The notes beneath the pieces were generated by a model. The model was given only the letters and a program-made list of their open reading frames with translations, did no database searches and was not told where the DNA came from. Shown here piece after piece: positions 46,443 to 57,711 of a stretch of DNA of 64,000 nucleotides. The stretch comes from Marchantia polymorpha subsp. ruderalis (lineage: Eukaryota; Streptophyta; Marchantiopsida; Marchantiales; Marchantiaceae), in the NCBI GenBank assembly GCA_037833965.1, contig AP031356.1, positions 22,838,501 through 22,902,500 on the forward strand. Reading direction: 5' to 3'. The stretch's first letter is position 1. The number at the start of each line of letters is the position of its first letter. The position numbers and the translations under genes are program-made.

Positions 46443-46641
46443 GCTGCACTGTGCGACCTCCGAGTGCGCTCCGAGTGGACACTTGCAGTATTTCTGGAGG
46501 TGACAGTCGCCTGAGAATTCAAACTCATCAATAGTCTGTTAAACGTGACACTTTGTACCCTGTGTGTTCCTCTGTCCCTGTGGATTCGACCTTTCTACCA
46601 CTATATTGCAGTTTTAGCCTTTAGTGGGTTATTACAAGTAG

Positions 46642-47422
46642 CAACTCCGTACGGTCCACCTTCGGCCCAACGCCCTCGGCGGTACGGACATGTGTGCCTT
46701 CGGCGGAACAGAGCTCCGGCGGCAAAAGCGCCTTCGGAGGGACAAGAGGGATCGACAGACATGACAAGACCCGTTGACTACGGTCAACACCTTCGGCACA
46801 GCCGCCTTCGGCGCTGGGAGTCAACGCCTTCGGCGATAGATGTTCGCCTTCAGCGCTGCGGGTCAACGCCTTCGGCGGAATGAGTTCGCCTTCGGCGGTG
46901 CGGGATAGATACGAGTTGCGGGTCGGCCAGAAGCGAAAGCCTTCGCCGCCGCGCCTTCGGCGATACGCCTTCGGCGCTGCACGAACACGGCCGCGGCGAA
47001 GTACGATGGCGGAAATCAAATTGAATTTTCGAGCGTGTGAGTCCGCGCGACGGCGGAGCGTGAAGCCGCGCGTGCGAGAGGAGGACCGTTACGCCTCCAA
47101 GCCGGCACAGCCATCAAGCGAGTCGACACTCACGACCAAGTGTCGACAATAAAATCTTGTGAGCCAAGGGCGGATGACTCATTCTTGAATTTGCGATTTT
47201 GATTTCTTGTGAGAGCTGCGCGCGCACACATTCTGGCAAAGAGAACTTTGAGAAGGCGACGCACAGAGACTTGCATAGTAGGGGGAGAATTGAGTGCGCG
47301 ACCGCAGGAATTGAGAGAGATTAGAGTTTGCAGAGGAATCGCGGCCGCGGGCAAGAAGCTTGAGCATAGCGGAGGAGAGTTTGCGAAATCCGATTTCAAG
47401 AGTAGATGATGACCAACATCTT
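46642..47422 (+). pseudogene. Element D segment 3: leader and gag start remnant
   Basis: GC-rich leader full of CGCCTTCGGCG-type palindromes, then a degraded gag start. 47160-47350 reads DDSFLNLRF, LVRAARAHILA, RRRR and REIRVCRG, matching the B-type N-terminus. The sequence then runs into TTTCAAGAGTAGATGATGACC, which continues after A2 as MMTNIFQEQLRKFLEIFIDD, an RT segment. Most of gag, protease and the RT fingers are therefore deleted. Confidence 0.65.
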
Positions 47423-48778
47423 TGTGGTAACACACTTTTTGTTTTTTTGCAGAATTTAAACAATTTTAGAAAACTAGTACCAAAGCAGTGTTTGTAGCTA
47501 GAGAAGGGTACGCTAAATAGAGTGGATGGATGAGATCGTCACGAGGACACAAAGAATCACGCAGTCGGATGTACCAACGCCAATGTCTTCGGCGCCTTCG
47601 GCAAAAGCTCCTTTTCTGAGGTGTCTCTACTCACGCGCCTCCAGCGTATAAGGAAGCTACGCTTCCGGCGCAGACACCTCAGGAGGAGGTTTTGCTAAAG
47701 ACGTCAGGAGAAGGGCCCGGACCTCTAAAGGCATCCGACCATGAGTGCGCCTTCGGCGAAGCGCCGCTAGCGCGGAAAGGGGAAACCTTCATAACAATCG
47801 GGATACACGGTAGATCCAGTTGGTTGAAGTTGCATTAGAAAGAGCTCAGGACGCTCGTTCTAACGAGTCCAAGAGCGTCGGAGATGGATCAGGAATGGAG
47901 AAGTTATGAGCGTCGGAAAACTCGTAGCCGGACATGCGCCGTTCGCGCTAGGGTTCACAGCCGGAAAGGATTCCCGTACGCCCTCGGCGATGCGCCTTCG
48001 GCGGAATCACGCGCTCATAGGAGGAAACCAACTCAGAGTCGGAAGCGCCTTTGGCGGCTGTTCATGGAAGGAAAGCGCCGGTCGGATGTACGCCTCCGAC
48101 GGTGCGCTGACGGCCGGATGCGCTGGCATGAGTTGCGCTGACGGATATGCGCCGGCAGCAACGGACGAGGCATAAAGGACAAAATAGGCGGTACGACTGC
48201 GCGCCGGCGTAATTCGCTCCGACTGGATGTGCGCCTCCAGCAAGGCGCCGACGGATAATGAACGCACCAGCGGCGACACGCCTCCGGAGAAGGGCGGGTT
48301 AGGAAAAGACAACAGGGCCGACGTATACCCTGCAGCGGACTCGAGTCCGGAAGGTGGCGGCGGCGGGAGAATTCAACGTTTAAGCATGCGAATGCGCGCA
48401 GTGCGGAGACGTGAATTCGCGCATGCAAAGGGCGAACCGTTAAGCCGTATAGCCGGCTGCGTACGTTGCAACCAGTGAGAACGTTGGACGTTCTTGAAAT
48501 CGGAGAAGAAAAGACTGCGCTCCAGTCTCATTCTCTCATTCTTGACTTTGCGATTTCCAGTTTCCAAGATTACGCGCAAGGGCGGAGCGACCTGCAGTGA
48601 GAGTAGAGAGTGCGGAGACGAGTTGCGCAAGGATCTTGGCGGACCTTGAAAGAATTGTGAGTAGCGATCTTGAACGAGCGCAGAGAGAGTGAGCAGTCAG
48701 TGCTTGAGTGGCCGACGCGCAGTGGCGATTGTGAGAAAGCGAGCGAAAGGGAGAACGTTTGTGTGTGCAGGCAACGCA

Positions 48779-49037
48779 ATGTCGAAGGTTCCCCAGCTGC
48801 GAGTGTCTCCACTCAGGGTGCCGCAGATCGGTCTACGCGCATTTCAAGATGTGCTGTTGAGGCTGAAGCTCGATTTTCTCCTATGGGGGTGGAATTGGAC
48901 ATGTCCGGAGATGGTGCGCGAGTATCTGCAGGAGAGACACAAGCCTTCTCGCGGATTTCGCCCACACCCAGAGAGATGGAACATTTGCAATTGGGCGCAG
49001 GTGTTGGGCAGGTGTGCCGGCGAGGAAGGGGATCTCC
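48779..49037 (+). pseudogene. A2 element ORF, 5' part
   Basis: ATG 48779 (MSKVPQLRVSPLRVPQIGL) to the B4 insertion at 49038 inside the sequence encoding EEGDLLFEAD. Nearly the same as A1 from 16261. Confidence 0.75.
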
Positions 49038-49988
49038 TGTAATAACCCACTAAAGGCTAAAACTGCAATATAGTGGTAGAAAGGTCGAACCCACAGGGAC
49101 AGAGGAACACACAGGGTACAAAGTGTCACGTTTTAACAGACTATTGAGGAGTTTGAATTCTCAGGCAACTGTCACTCCCAGAAATACTGCAAGTGTCCAC
49201 TCGGAGCGCACTCGGAGGTCGCACAGTGCAGCGTAACACACACACACACACACACACACACCTAAAACTACAGAAACACAACCCAGAGATCCGTTAGGAC
49301 CTCTACTCAAGATTTCAGGGGGGGAAAGTCTCTCGCGAGCACACTCGGCGAAGCTGCGGGTAGTGACTTCCAACTCCGGCTTTTACAACGCTTCCACTAG
49401 CTTGCTGCTAGTGTAGGAAACCCGGTTTGGACTGCCTACTTCGGATCGAAGTCACTCCTACGCGGTGAACAACACTCTCAACTCACAAAACACGCAGAGA
49501 ACACAGGTCCGCACTGAAGGACTCACTGTGAAACATTCCAGTAACACAACAACAGTCTATTGAAGAGTTTGAATTCTCAGGCACTTGTCATTCCCAGAAA
49601 TACTACAGGGGTTACCCTCAAGGCACCTGCTGCAGCGTAACCTGAATTTACAACCAAGGCTTACACGAAGTAGCAAAACTTCACTTTGGCATTCAGGGGA
49701 AAAATCCCAAGGAGTACAATCAGAAAGAAACACTCGAAGGTGTAGGGGCGAAACTGTTCAAGTATCTAACTAGTCACTGGCTCTGAGCATCGGCAGTCAC
49801 CCGCAGGTGCAGATCCGAACTACTCAAGTCTCTAACCAATGTACTAGCTCTGAACATTCGGCCGAAGGCCTTCAGCTACAAAATGCGGAACGCTAAGTTG
49901 TAACTCCTCGTGCGTGGTGACAAAACTCAAGGACACAAACACGCAAAGGAAATGGGTTCCTGATCTGCACTTCTGATGGGAAAGAACC

Positions 49989-50017
49989 CCAGGCAAAACG
50001 CCTGGAACTATTTTATA
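49989..50017 (-). promoter_or_regulatory. TATA box and hairpin in 3' module of B4
   Basis: Minus-strand TATAAAA (50011-50017) and CCAGGC-gtttt-GCCTGG (49989-50005). Confidence 0.65.
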
Positions 50018-50053
50018 CCTTCTAAGTCCTACCTAGCACTACACTGCACTACG

Positions 50054-53000
50054 CTACACGCCTGCACGGAACCACGCTACACTACACTCCGCGGAACCTG
50101 TACTACGTCTCCTGCGCGGCCGACTGCCGCGCACTAACTCCCTACCCTGCCAATCTTCCGCTCGACTGCGCAGTCCCAAACGCTGCAACGCGGCGGACAC
50201 CTCCACTTCGAGGGCGGACATGGTATCCTGTGCCTTCGACAGAAAGGCATCGAGCTTCTTTGCTACCTTCCGCCGACTCCTACTGTCGCCTGACAACAAC
50301 CCGGCTGCGCGCAATTCAAACTCACGCAGTGTGAGTTTCTCCTGCGCCTTCACTTCCCAGTGGGCGTAGCCCTTGAGACAGTGGGCGACACGCCTCGCCG
50401 TCTCCACCTTCGTGCGATCCGCCTCCTTCCTGCGATCCTCTTCAATTATCACTAATTGCGATTCGGCTTCAGCACGTTGCGCTCTCAATTCGCCACACTC
50501 TGACTGTAACCTGCGGATTAACTCTTCATCCGCCTGCCGTGCGAGCTGACATTGTTCCAACAACCGCGTCTGTCGCACGAGCTCCTCTGACAAAATCCGA
50601 TTCTGGGCCTGCTCAGAAATGAGTGCTTCCTTGACCTTCACCTGCTCCTTGGTGAGCTCGTCCAGTTTCTCATCCTTCATCTTCTCGGAGTGCTTGTAGA
50701 ATTTCTGATTAAGCTTATACTGACCCCACAAGCACGCATGCTTCTCCTTCAATTCCCTCAACTCCTGGTCCACTCTAGCTAATAGCTTGCTGGTGTGGAC
50801 TTTAGTGCGAGTCCGCCTGCGCACTAACTCGATGTAAGATCCCGGCTGGAGTGGGTCGGCGTATTTATCGACCTTGCGATCCAAGTACCTCAGCAACGGA
50901 ATCACCTGCTCAGAGAGCGCCGCCGCCGGCGCTCCAACAATTTCCTCCTCCTCCTCCTCGGTGTCTTCTGCTCCTGACATTTCTTCCGTGGAGCCCCCGT
51001 CGTCATCATCCGAGTGGAGAATTTCAGTCGCCATTGATTGCGTCGGCGACTGCCCCGAGTGGGGCTGCACGTCGTCGACGTGTGCTGCCTGCGAAGGCAC
51101 GGCTGCAGCCTCGCTGCTCGTCGCCAAAATGTCTAAGGCGGAAGGCGAATGTACCCGTGCGGCATCCCCGTCGCTTGCTTGTTGGTTGCCTACCGCGTCC
51201 TCTCTGCCGCCGTCGCCCGCCGCCGAAGGCGATCGAGCGGAAGGTGGCTGCGCGGGGTTTGATTGCGCATCGCGCATCGAAATTTCATCCCGCGGACAGT
51301 CACTCCGCTCCGTCGTCTGTTGCTGCTCCGTTGATCGGTCCGTGGGGGCTGTGCCCGGCCCGTGCGCAGGCGCATTTGCCGGCGCCTTGTCCGCCGCCGA
51401 CGTAGCGCCGCGGACATCCATCGCCGAAGGCGACATGGCCGGGGGCCGCTCGCCCGATGTTCCTTGGCCTATAGGCCCTACCGCCGAAGGCGCAACTATC
51501 GGCGGACTTCCCGCCGATGGTGCGGCCTCCGCACGCTCCCTGCTCGTATCTCCTCGGCTCGAAGGCCCTGGCGCCGAAGGCGCAAATTGCGGCGCGTGGT
51601 GCGCCGGAGGGTCTGGCCCCGAGGGCCGGTGTCTCGTAGGCGGTTCTTCCGCCGGCTCCTTCCCCTTCCTACGTTGGAACGGGGGTGATTCTTGCCTGTG
51701 CACAGGCGGCACGTGTGGAGGTGTCCTGTGCACAGGCGACCTGTGCACAGGTGAGCGCCTGTGCACAGGCGGACTGCTCCTTCCCACGCGTAAGCGTAGA
51801 TCCACGTCCACTTGTGATCGCCTGTCCGCGGAGGCTCGTCCGTCCGCGGAGGCTCGTCTGTGCGCAAACGGAACATCTGTCCGCATCGCACGTGGTAACT
51901 CCGGAGGCCCTTGGCCCGTAGGCGGCCTCTCTCCCGTCGAGGTTGCAGCGTGGCCCGTCGCTCCTGCGGTCGTCCGCGCTTCCTCATGCCTCTCTGGCGA
52001 CGCACTTCCTTTCTCCGTCGCAATCGTCGCCGTGTCTGCACTGTCGGCTGGTAACACCTGTCGACGTGCCTTCTGCTTCGGCCGGCTGTATGGCTCGCAC
52101 AGCGGCCGCGGTCGAATGGGAGCAGAGGGTTCTTGATGCTGCTCCTCTTCAGACTCTTCCCTCCATCGCCGCTTCCGCGGCACTCGTGCTGCAGGGGTGT
52201 GTCTCCCTTCGTCCCTCCGCCTTGATGGGGTAGAAGTCGGTGACTCCTCTGCATCAGTGTCGACCTCATTCTCCCGCACATACTTCCCGGGATGGTCGAT
52301 GGACAATGGCGGAAAATGTTCAAGCTCCGCCGCTGTCAAACAATTCCGCTGTCGATAAAAATTGATGAGGAAAGGAGAGAGATGGTTTAGAGTTCCCCCC
52401 TTCTCCTCAAACGCGTGCTGTCGCATCACCCTGTGCAGGATGCTCGCCCAGTGAATTGGAGTTCCCTCGATGACGCACTCCACAAAAGAGACCTGCCACA
52501 ATGTGATGTAGCAGGCGCGGTGCGGCTGCAGTAATTGCATCAGCGCCGCGGACAAAGTCCGGCGAAATCGATCCTTGTAATCACGGGTCCTGTACCCATT
52601 CTTGGTAGACCTCCCGGTCTTGAACAGCTCCACAAATTGCGCCTCTTCCTGCTTGGTCACCTTGATGCTCTCACTGTCGAAAAGGAGATGTCCTGGCATG
52701 CCAGCACATCTTCCCAACGCCTGCGCCCAATCTTGGACTGTCCACCGATCAACATGCGGACGCAATCCGCGCGAGGGTGGTCCCTGTGGTTCTAGCCACT
52801 CGCGCACCATATTCGCACAGATGTAGTTCCATCCCTATAGCAAGAAATCGAGCTTTCTTGCTATTAAGCGCTCCTCGAAAGCGCGCAGCCCGTTCTGTGG
52901 TAGGCGAAGTGGCACCATCCGCAATCTGCTCGGTCTCGTCATTGCGTTCCTGGGGTTCGCTCGCCCGCTCATTCTACTTCCGCACTGCCCGCGCTTCTTT

Positions 53001-53194
53001 CTCTCTCGGCAAACTCTAATCGCCCTCAATTCCAAATCACGCGCATTCACTTCTCCCTCAATCAACAAGAAATCTCTTGTGCGACGACGTCGAGAACGTT
53101 CAGCAGCCAGCAGATGGATGCGCGCAGCGCGCACAAGAGATTGGAATCGCGAATTCAAGAATGGGACGTTCTCCGCCGCCCGGTCGAAGGTCAT
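50054..53194 (-). pseudogene. B4 element ORF with one nonsense codon
   Basis: 1,047 codons from ATG 53194 down to 50054, interrupted only by TAG at 52835-52837 (codon 120), where all other copies have TGG in LLWGWNYIC. Otherwise a complete B-type frame with four PVHR units, acidic patch, EQVIPLLRYLDRK helix, coiled coil and basic tail. Downstream of the stop an ATG (52810) could restart the rest of the protein, but this is not evidence that it does. Confidence 0.85.
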
Positions 53195-54443
53195 GGTCGG
53201 CTCCTGCTCGTGAAGAACGTCTCACTTGATGGCCGCGCCGGCTGTACGCTGGAACGGTCTTCGCTCTCACGTGCGGCTTCACGCTCCGCCGTCGTCGATT
53301 AAACTCTCACGCTCGAATTGGCGGATTTGAACTCCGCAAGCGTATTACCCCGCGGACATGCGGGCGTAGCGCCGAAGGCGAGTTTTCCGCCTTGCGCGGT
53401 ACACTTGTTCGTACCGCCCCTCGGCCAATCCCCCTCTGCCTTGACGCGTGTGTCCGCATGTCGGACAAAAATTCAACTCCTGCCTGTGCGCAGGCAGGAG
53501 CCTCGGCGGATTCTCCGCCGGCACGGAACTTCATCCTCCTGTGCACAGGCGTTCGCCTGTGCGCAGGCGAATTCCGTGCGCGGCGTCGCGCTGGCGCGGA
53601 AGGCGTTGACCGTGGTCAGCCGTCTCCGTCCAGTCTGTCCGTTCCTTGTCTCTTCGTCGGCGCTTCCGCCGCTGCAACTCCGTCCGTCCAAGAGCGCATC
53701 CACCCGTCCCGTCCGCATGGTCCGTACCGATTTGATTACTCTGGCGGCTCTTCCGCCGTATGCGGCGCTGCGCTGGCGCGGGAGGCGCCGTACACTTTCT
53801 ACCTCACAAGGCCCATTTCTAGGGCCCAAGGCGGATTTTCCGCCGACGCCGAAGCGCCTGTGCACAGGCGAGCGCCTGTGCGTAGGCGGACTTCGCGCCT
53901 CCCCTAACCCTACTTCGCCTGTGCGCAGGCGAACGCCTTTGTCCGCGCATAGGACAAAACTTGATTCCCCCTTCCGCGTAGGCGGAATTCGCGCCGGTGG
54001 CGGACTCTTTCCGCCGTAGGCGACCGCCTCCGTTTCTTCCAATAGTGATAACTCCCTAAGTCCTCATCCGTTTCAAGCGTTCTTGGACTCGTTGGAATCA
54101 GTGCGTCGAGCTCTTTCCAACGGGACCCTAACTTGGTCAAGGCGCCCGAGGGTCAACCTAATTATGGAGGGTTTCCCTACAGCCGCGGACGCAACCTCCG
54201 AAGGCGGGTTTTGCGCCTTGCGTCGTAGGGGTCCTAACTGCAGAGCTCGCAGGGAGGGTGGTGCCTGTCCTTACTGCTGCACCCCAAATCCCAGATTCTA
54301 CAAGATCCCTCGAGAATCCCCGCGATCTTCCGGATTCACTCTGTTTTGATGTACCGAAGGCTATTTACAATGCTGCCAGGGTACAGTTTTCCAAAAATGT
54401 TTTAATTTCCTCAAAATTGCCAAAAGTGGGGTACCACATCTCC

Positions 54444-56740
54444 TCTTCGAGGCAGATAGCGTGAAGGTGTCCCAGGAGGAAGAAGTCTCTTACAATGAGC
54501 TCTTCAAAGTTGCCAAACATCCCAAGAACGGTTTCCGGACACGGGATTACAAGGATCGATTGCGGAGAAATGTCGCGACGGCATTGCTGCAGATATTGCA
54601 GCCGACCAAGACCGCTTACATGCATGGTTGGCAGGTAGAGTTTGTGGAGCTAGTGTTGTCAGGAGCTCCGGTGCATTGGGCACGGCTCCTGTGGAAGGTG
54701 ACGCGCCAACATGCGCAAGAAGAGAAGGGAGGAACCCTCAATCATCTATCGCCTTACTTAATCGTGTTTTACCGGGCGATGGGATGTTTGACAAATGCTG
54801 AGAAAACACGGTTTCCACAGCTGACCCGGACTTATCCAGGTAGATATTCAAGGGAGGCCGAAGTAGACACGGATCCGGACGAGGAACCTGCCAGTACGCC
54901 TCCGGCTCCGGCTCCAGCAAGAGCAGCAGAAGAACGTCGAAGTGAGCGCATTCCGCGAAAGCGGAAGTGGGATGAGAGACCTGAGGACAGGCAGCCGGAA
55001 GTGCCAGCTGCGCCGACTCATGGTCGGCCCACCCCCGAGCCTCACAGTCGACCAAAACAGAGGGCACGCAAAATGCCAACTGTTACTGAGGAGACCAGGC
55101 GAACTCCGACCCGGCGGAATCTCACACAGGAAGAGATAATCGCTCAGATTCTAGGGAAGACGGCAGATACCTCTGCACAGAAGGCACCACGGCCTTCGGG
55201 AGGAGATGGACGGACTGACAGTCGGCCGACTGCGAGTCGGATGACTGAAGGCCGACAAGCGGAAGGAAGGCCAACTGAACGGCGCGTTGAACCGGACAGC
55301 AGGCCGGAAGCAGAAGAGAGTTTGGCTGACGAGCCAACAATCCTCAGAGGGTCGTCTTCGGCGGAAGGCACTTCTGGAAGAACGCCACCAGCAAGCAGGC
55401 CAAGTGGAGTCAAGACGCGCAGGGTGTATCCGACTCCCAGTCGGACAACTGTTGGTCGGCCGACTGCGAGTCGGACAACAGAGAGTCAGCCGGATCCGCC
55501 GACTGCGAGACGGATGGGGCCAACGACCAGTGTGCGGACGCCTTCGGCGGACGCACCTTCAGCAAGGACACCTTCCGCGCAGATTGCGCCGGAAGGACAG
55601 GCAGCAGAAGCGGGCGGTTCAAGAGTGACAAAAGTCACTGCGGCGTCGACCCCTTCACAAACCGAAGATCGAGCCGGAACAGGGGCTCAAGCAGTGGGAT
55701 CTCCCACTGCCCTGGATATTTTAGCAGGCAGTGGAGCAGCAGTCGCAGCGGAAGCTGCTGCGCGCCACAGTTCCAGGGAGTCGCCAAGGGATTCGGTGGC
55801 GACTGAAATCCTCGAGACTGAGGATGATACGAGCTCGGAAGAGCAGGAAGCGGATTCGGTACAGAAAACGCCAACAGGGGTGCTGTGCGAACAGATAGTT
55901 CCACTCCTGCGATATCTGGATCGCAAGACATCCAAATACGCAAGTGCTTTAAAACCGCAGTCTTATGTGGAGACTATCAGGCGGAGGACGAGGAGCAAGG
56001 TGGCAAAGTGGGCCTTTAGTTGCCAAGTATATGTGGACAGGAACACCGCCCTCCGACAACACCTGGCGGTCACCCAGAAGCTATACCAAGCCTTGCAGCA
56101 GCAGAGGGAGGATGCGGCAACGAAAAGCCAAGCGGATGCAGAGCTAATACGGGCAAAGATCGAGTCGGAATTGCAGGAGGAGCGGAGACAGAACCAAGTC
56201 CTAGCAGCCGAGCTTGCGCGCCAGACGCGCGCCTTAGAAGAAAGTCAAAGAGCCCGCAAGGAGGATGAGGAGTTGTTGTGCAACTTGCAATCCAAGTGCT
56301 CGGATTTGAGGGCACAACGTGCGGGATTAGAGATGCAGCTGGCAGAGGTGGAGAGCAGCTGCAGGGCGCGAGGAGAGTTGGCGGCACAGGTGACTCGTTG
56401 TCTAAAAGGATACGCCCATTGGGAGGTGGCAGCTCAAGAGAGGATTACACTCCGGGAGTTCGAGCTTTGGGCGGCGGCATTGACGGAGGGTGACAGTCGG
56501 AGTCGGCGGCGAGTGGCAAGAAAATTAGAAACCTTCTTGTCGGGTGCGCGCGACACTATGGCGCACTTGCAGTCGGAAGTCACCACAGCGCTCCGACGCC
56601 TGGGGTTACGCAGCCGGTCGGAAGACTGGCAAGGTAGAGACAGTAAGCGGAGCAATCCGGCGCGCAGGAGGCGCAGCACCGGATCTGCTGAGTGCAGTAG
56701 AGTAGTTTGGTTTCGCACAGATGCTGCGAGTAGTAGATAG
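54444..56740 (+). pseudogene. A2 element ORF, 3' part
   Basis: Continues the A2 frame after B4: NGFRTRDYKDRLRRN, GGTLNHLSPYL, low-complexity linker with repeated S-R-P-T-A-S-R type units, LDILA, EQIVPLLRYLDRK, coiled coil, stop at 56740. No other break noticed. Confidence 0.8.
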
Positions 56741-56773
56741 GATAGCGTAGTGCTTGTTAGGATCTTTTGAGGG

Positions 56774-56802
56774 TATAAAGTAGATCAAGGCGTTTTGCCT
56801 TG
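56774..56802 (+). promoter_or_regulatory. TATA box and hairpin in 3' module of A2
   Basis: TATAAAG (56774-56780) and CAAGGC-gtttt-GCCTTG (56786-56802), as in A1. Confidence 0.65.
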
Positions 56803-57442
56803 GGACTCTTCCAGTTTCGGAAGTGCAGATCAGGAACTCACTTTCTTGGCGTGTTTGTGCATTTTGGTCCTGGCACCACGTAGAGAAGCTGTAGCATAGC
56901 GAAGTTACCGTATGTTGTAGTTGAAGGCCTTCGGCTGAATGTTCAGAGCTAGCACCCGGTTAGAGACTTGAGTAGTGCGGATCTGCACCTGCGGGTGATT
57001 TCTGATGCTCAGAGCCGGCTGCGAGTTAGAGACTTGAACAGTTCCCCCTTACTCCTTCGAGTGACATATCCTGATTGTACTCCTACGGGAAGTTTCCCCT
57101 GAATGCCAATGTGAAGTTTCATTACTTCGTGTAAACCTTGGTTTGTAATTCAGGTTGTGTGTGTGTTACTGGATCGTGTTTTCAGTAAGTTCTCAGTCGG
57201 GTCTGCACTCCCTGCGTTTGGTGTGATAGTCGAGGGTGACGTCCACGGCGTATGTAGAGGCTTCGTTCCGAAGTGGGAAGTCCAGTCCGGGTACCCTACG
57301 CTAGTTCCTGGCGGAAGGGCAGTAAAAGCCGGAGTGGGAGGCACTACCTGCAGAACCTCTGAGTGAACTTGTGAGACACTTTCCTCCTGAAATCCGAAGC
57401 GGAGGTCCTGACCGACCTCCGAGTTGTGCTTTTTGCCAGTTT

Positions 57443-57472
57443 CAGGTGTGTGTGTGTGTGTGTGTGTGTGTT
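57443..57472 (+). repeat. (GT)n tract of the 3' module
   Basis: A GT run follows TTTCAG in the 3' module of every well-preserved A, B and C copy: about 19519-19538, 32002-32029 (as AC), 42234-42254, 44047-44072, 46411-46440, 49236-49261 (as AC) and here. Its length differs from copy to copy; in E it has decayed. Confidence 0.85.
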
Positions 57473-57711
57473 GAGTGACCAAGCTGTACCGTGCATCCTC
57501 CGAGCATCCTCCGAGTTGAGATCCTCCTCCGAGTCGAGCCTCCGAGTCGAGCACTGCAGTATTTCTGGGAGTGACAGTCGCCTAGAATTCAAACTCTACA
57601 AAAGTCTGTTAAACGTGACACTTTTACTCTGTGTGTTGCCTCTGTCCCTGTGGGTTCGATCTTTTTACCACCATACTGCAGTTTTAGCCTTTGGTGGGTT
57701 ATTACAATCTT

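Larger units (their letters stand above)
20157..46636 (+). mobile_element. Element B1: B-type composite element with two insertions
   Basis: Starts TGTGGTACCCCACTTTTGG and ends GTGGGTTATTACA, flanked by the TSD agtag (20152-20156 and 46637-46641). Its own parts are 20157-20367, 28230-31008 and 44275-46636, about 5.35 kb net. Interrupted by G (TSD gatc) in the leader and by B2 (TSD ctacg) in the ORF. Order of parts: LTR-like 5' end, leader, ORF, 3' module. Confidence 0.9.
49038..54438 (-). mobile_element. Element B4: uninterrupted minus-strand B-type element
   Basis: 5,401 bp; on the plus strand TGTAATAACCCACTAAAGG to GTGGGGTACCACA. TSD tctcc (49033-49037, 54439-54443). Same order as B3 in reverse. 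Inserted in the A2 ORF. Confidence 0.93.
47423..57706 (+). mobile_element. Element A2: A-type element split by B4
   Basis: Starts TGTGGTAACACACTTTTTG and ends GTGGGTTATTACA, TSD atctt (47418-47422, 57707-57711). Own parts 47423-49037 and 54444-57706, about 4.88 kb. Very similar to A1 along its length, but ends directly at TTATTACA without the 28-bp extension. Confidence 0.9.

Noticed and set aside
28500-54000. CRISPR-like array from the repeated palindromes
   Set aside because: Spacing is irregular, the repeats are 12 bp, many lie in coding sequence and no cas-type genes exist; the genome is eukaryotic.
14903-57706. A and B elements as ordinary LTR retrotransposons
   Set aside because: The ~180-bp LTR-like start is not repeated at the 3' end in any copy that can be closed by its TSD, and no pol genes are present.
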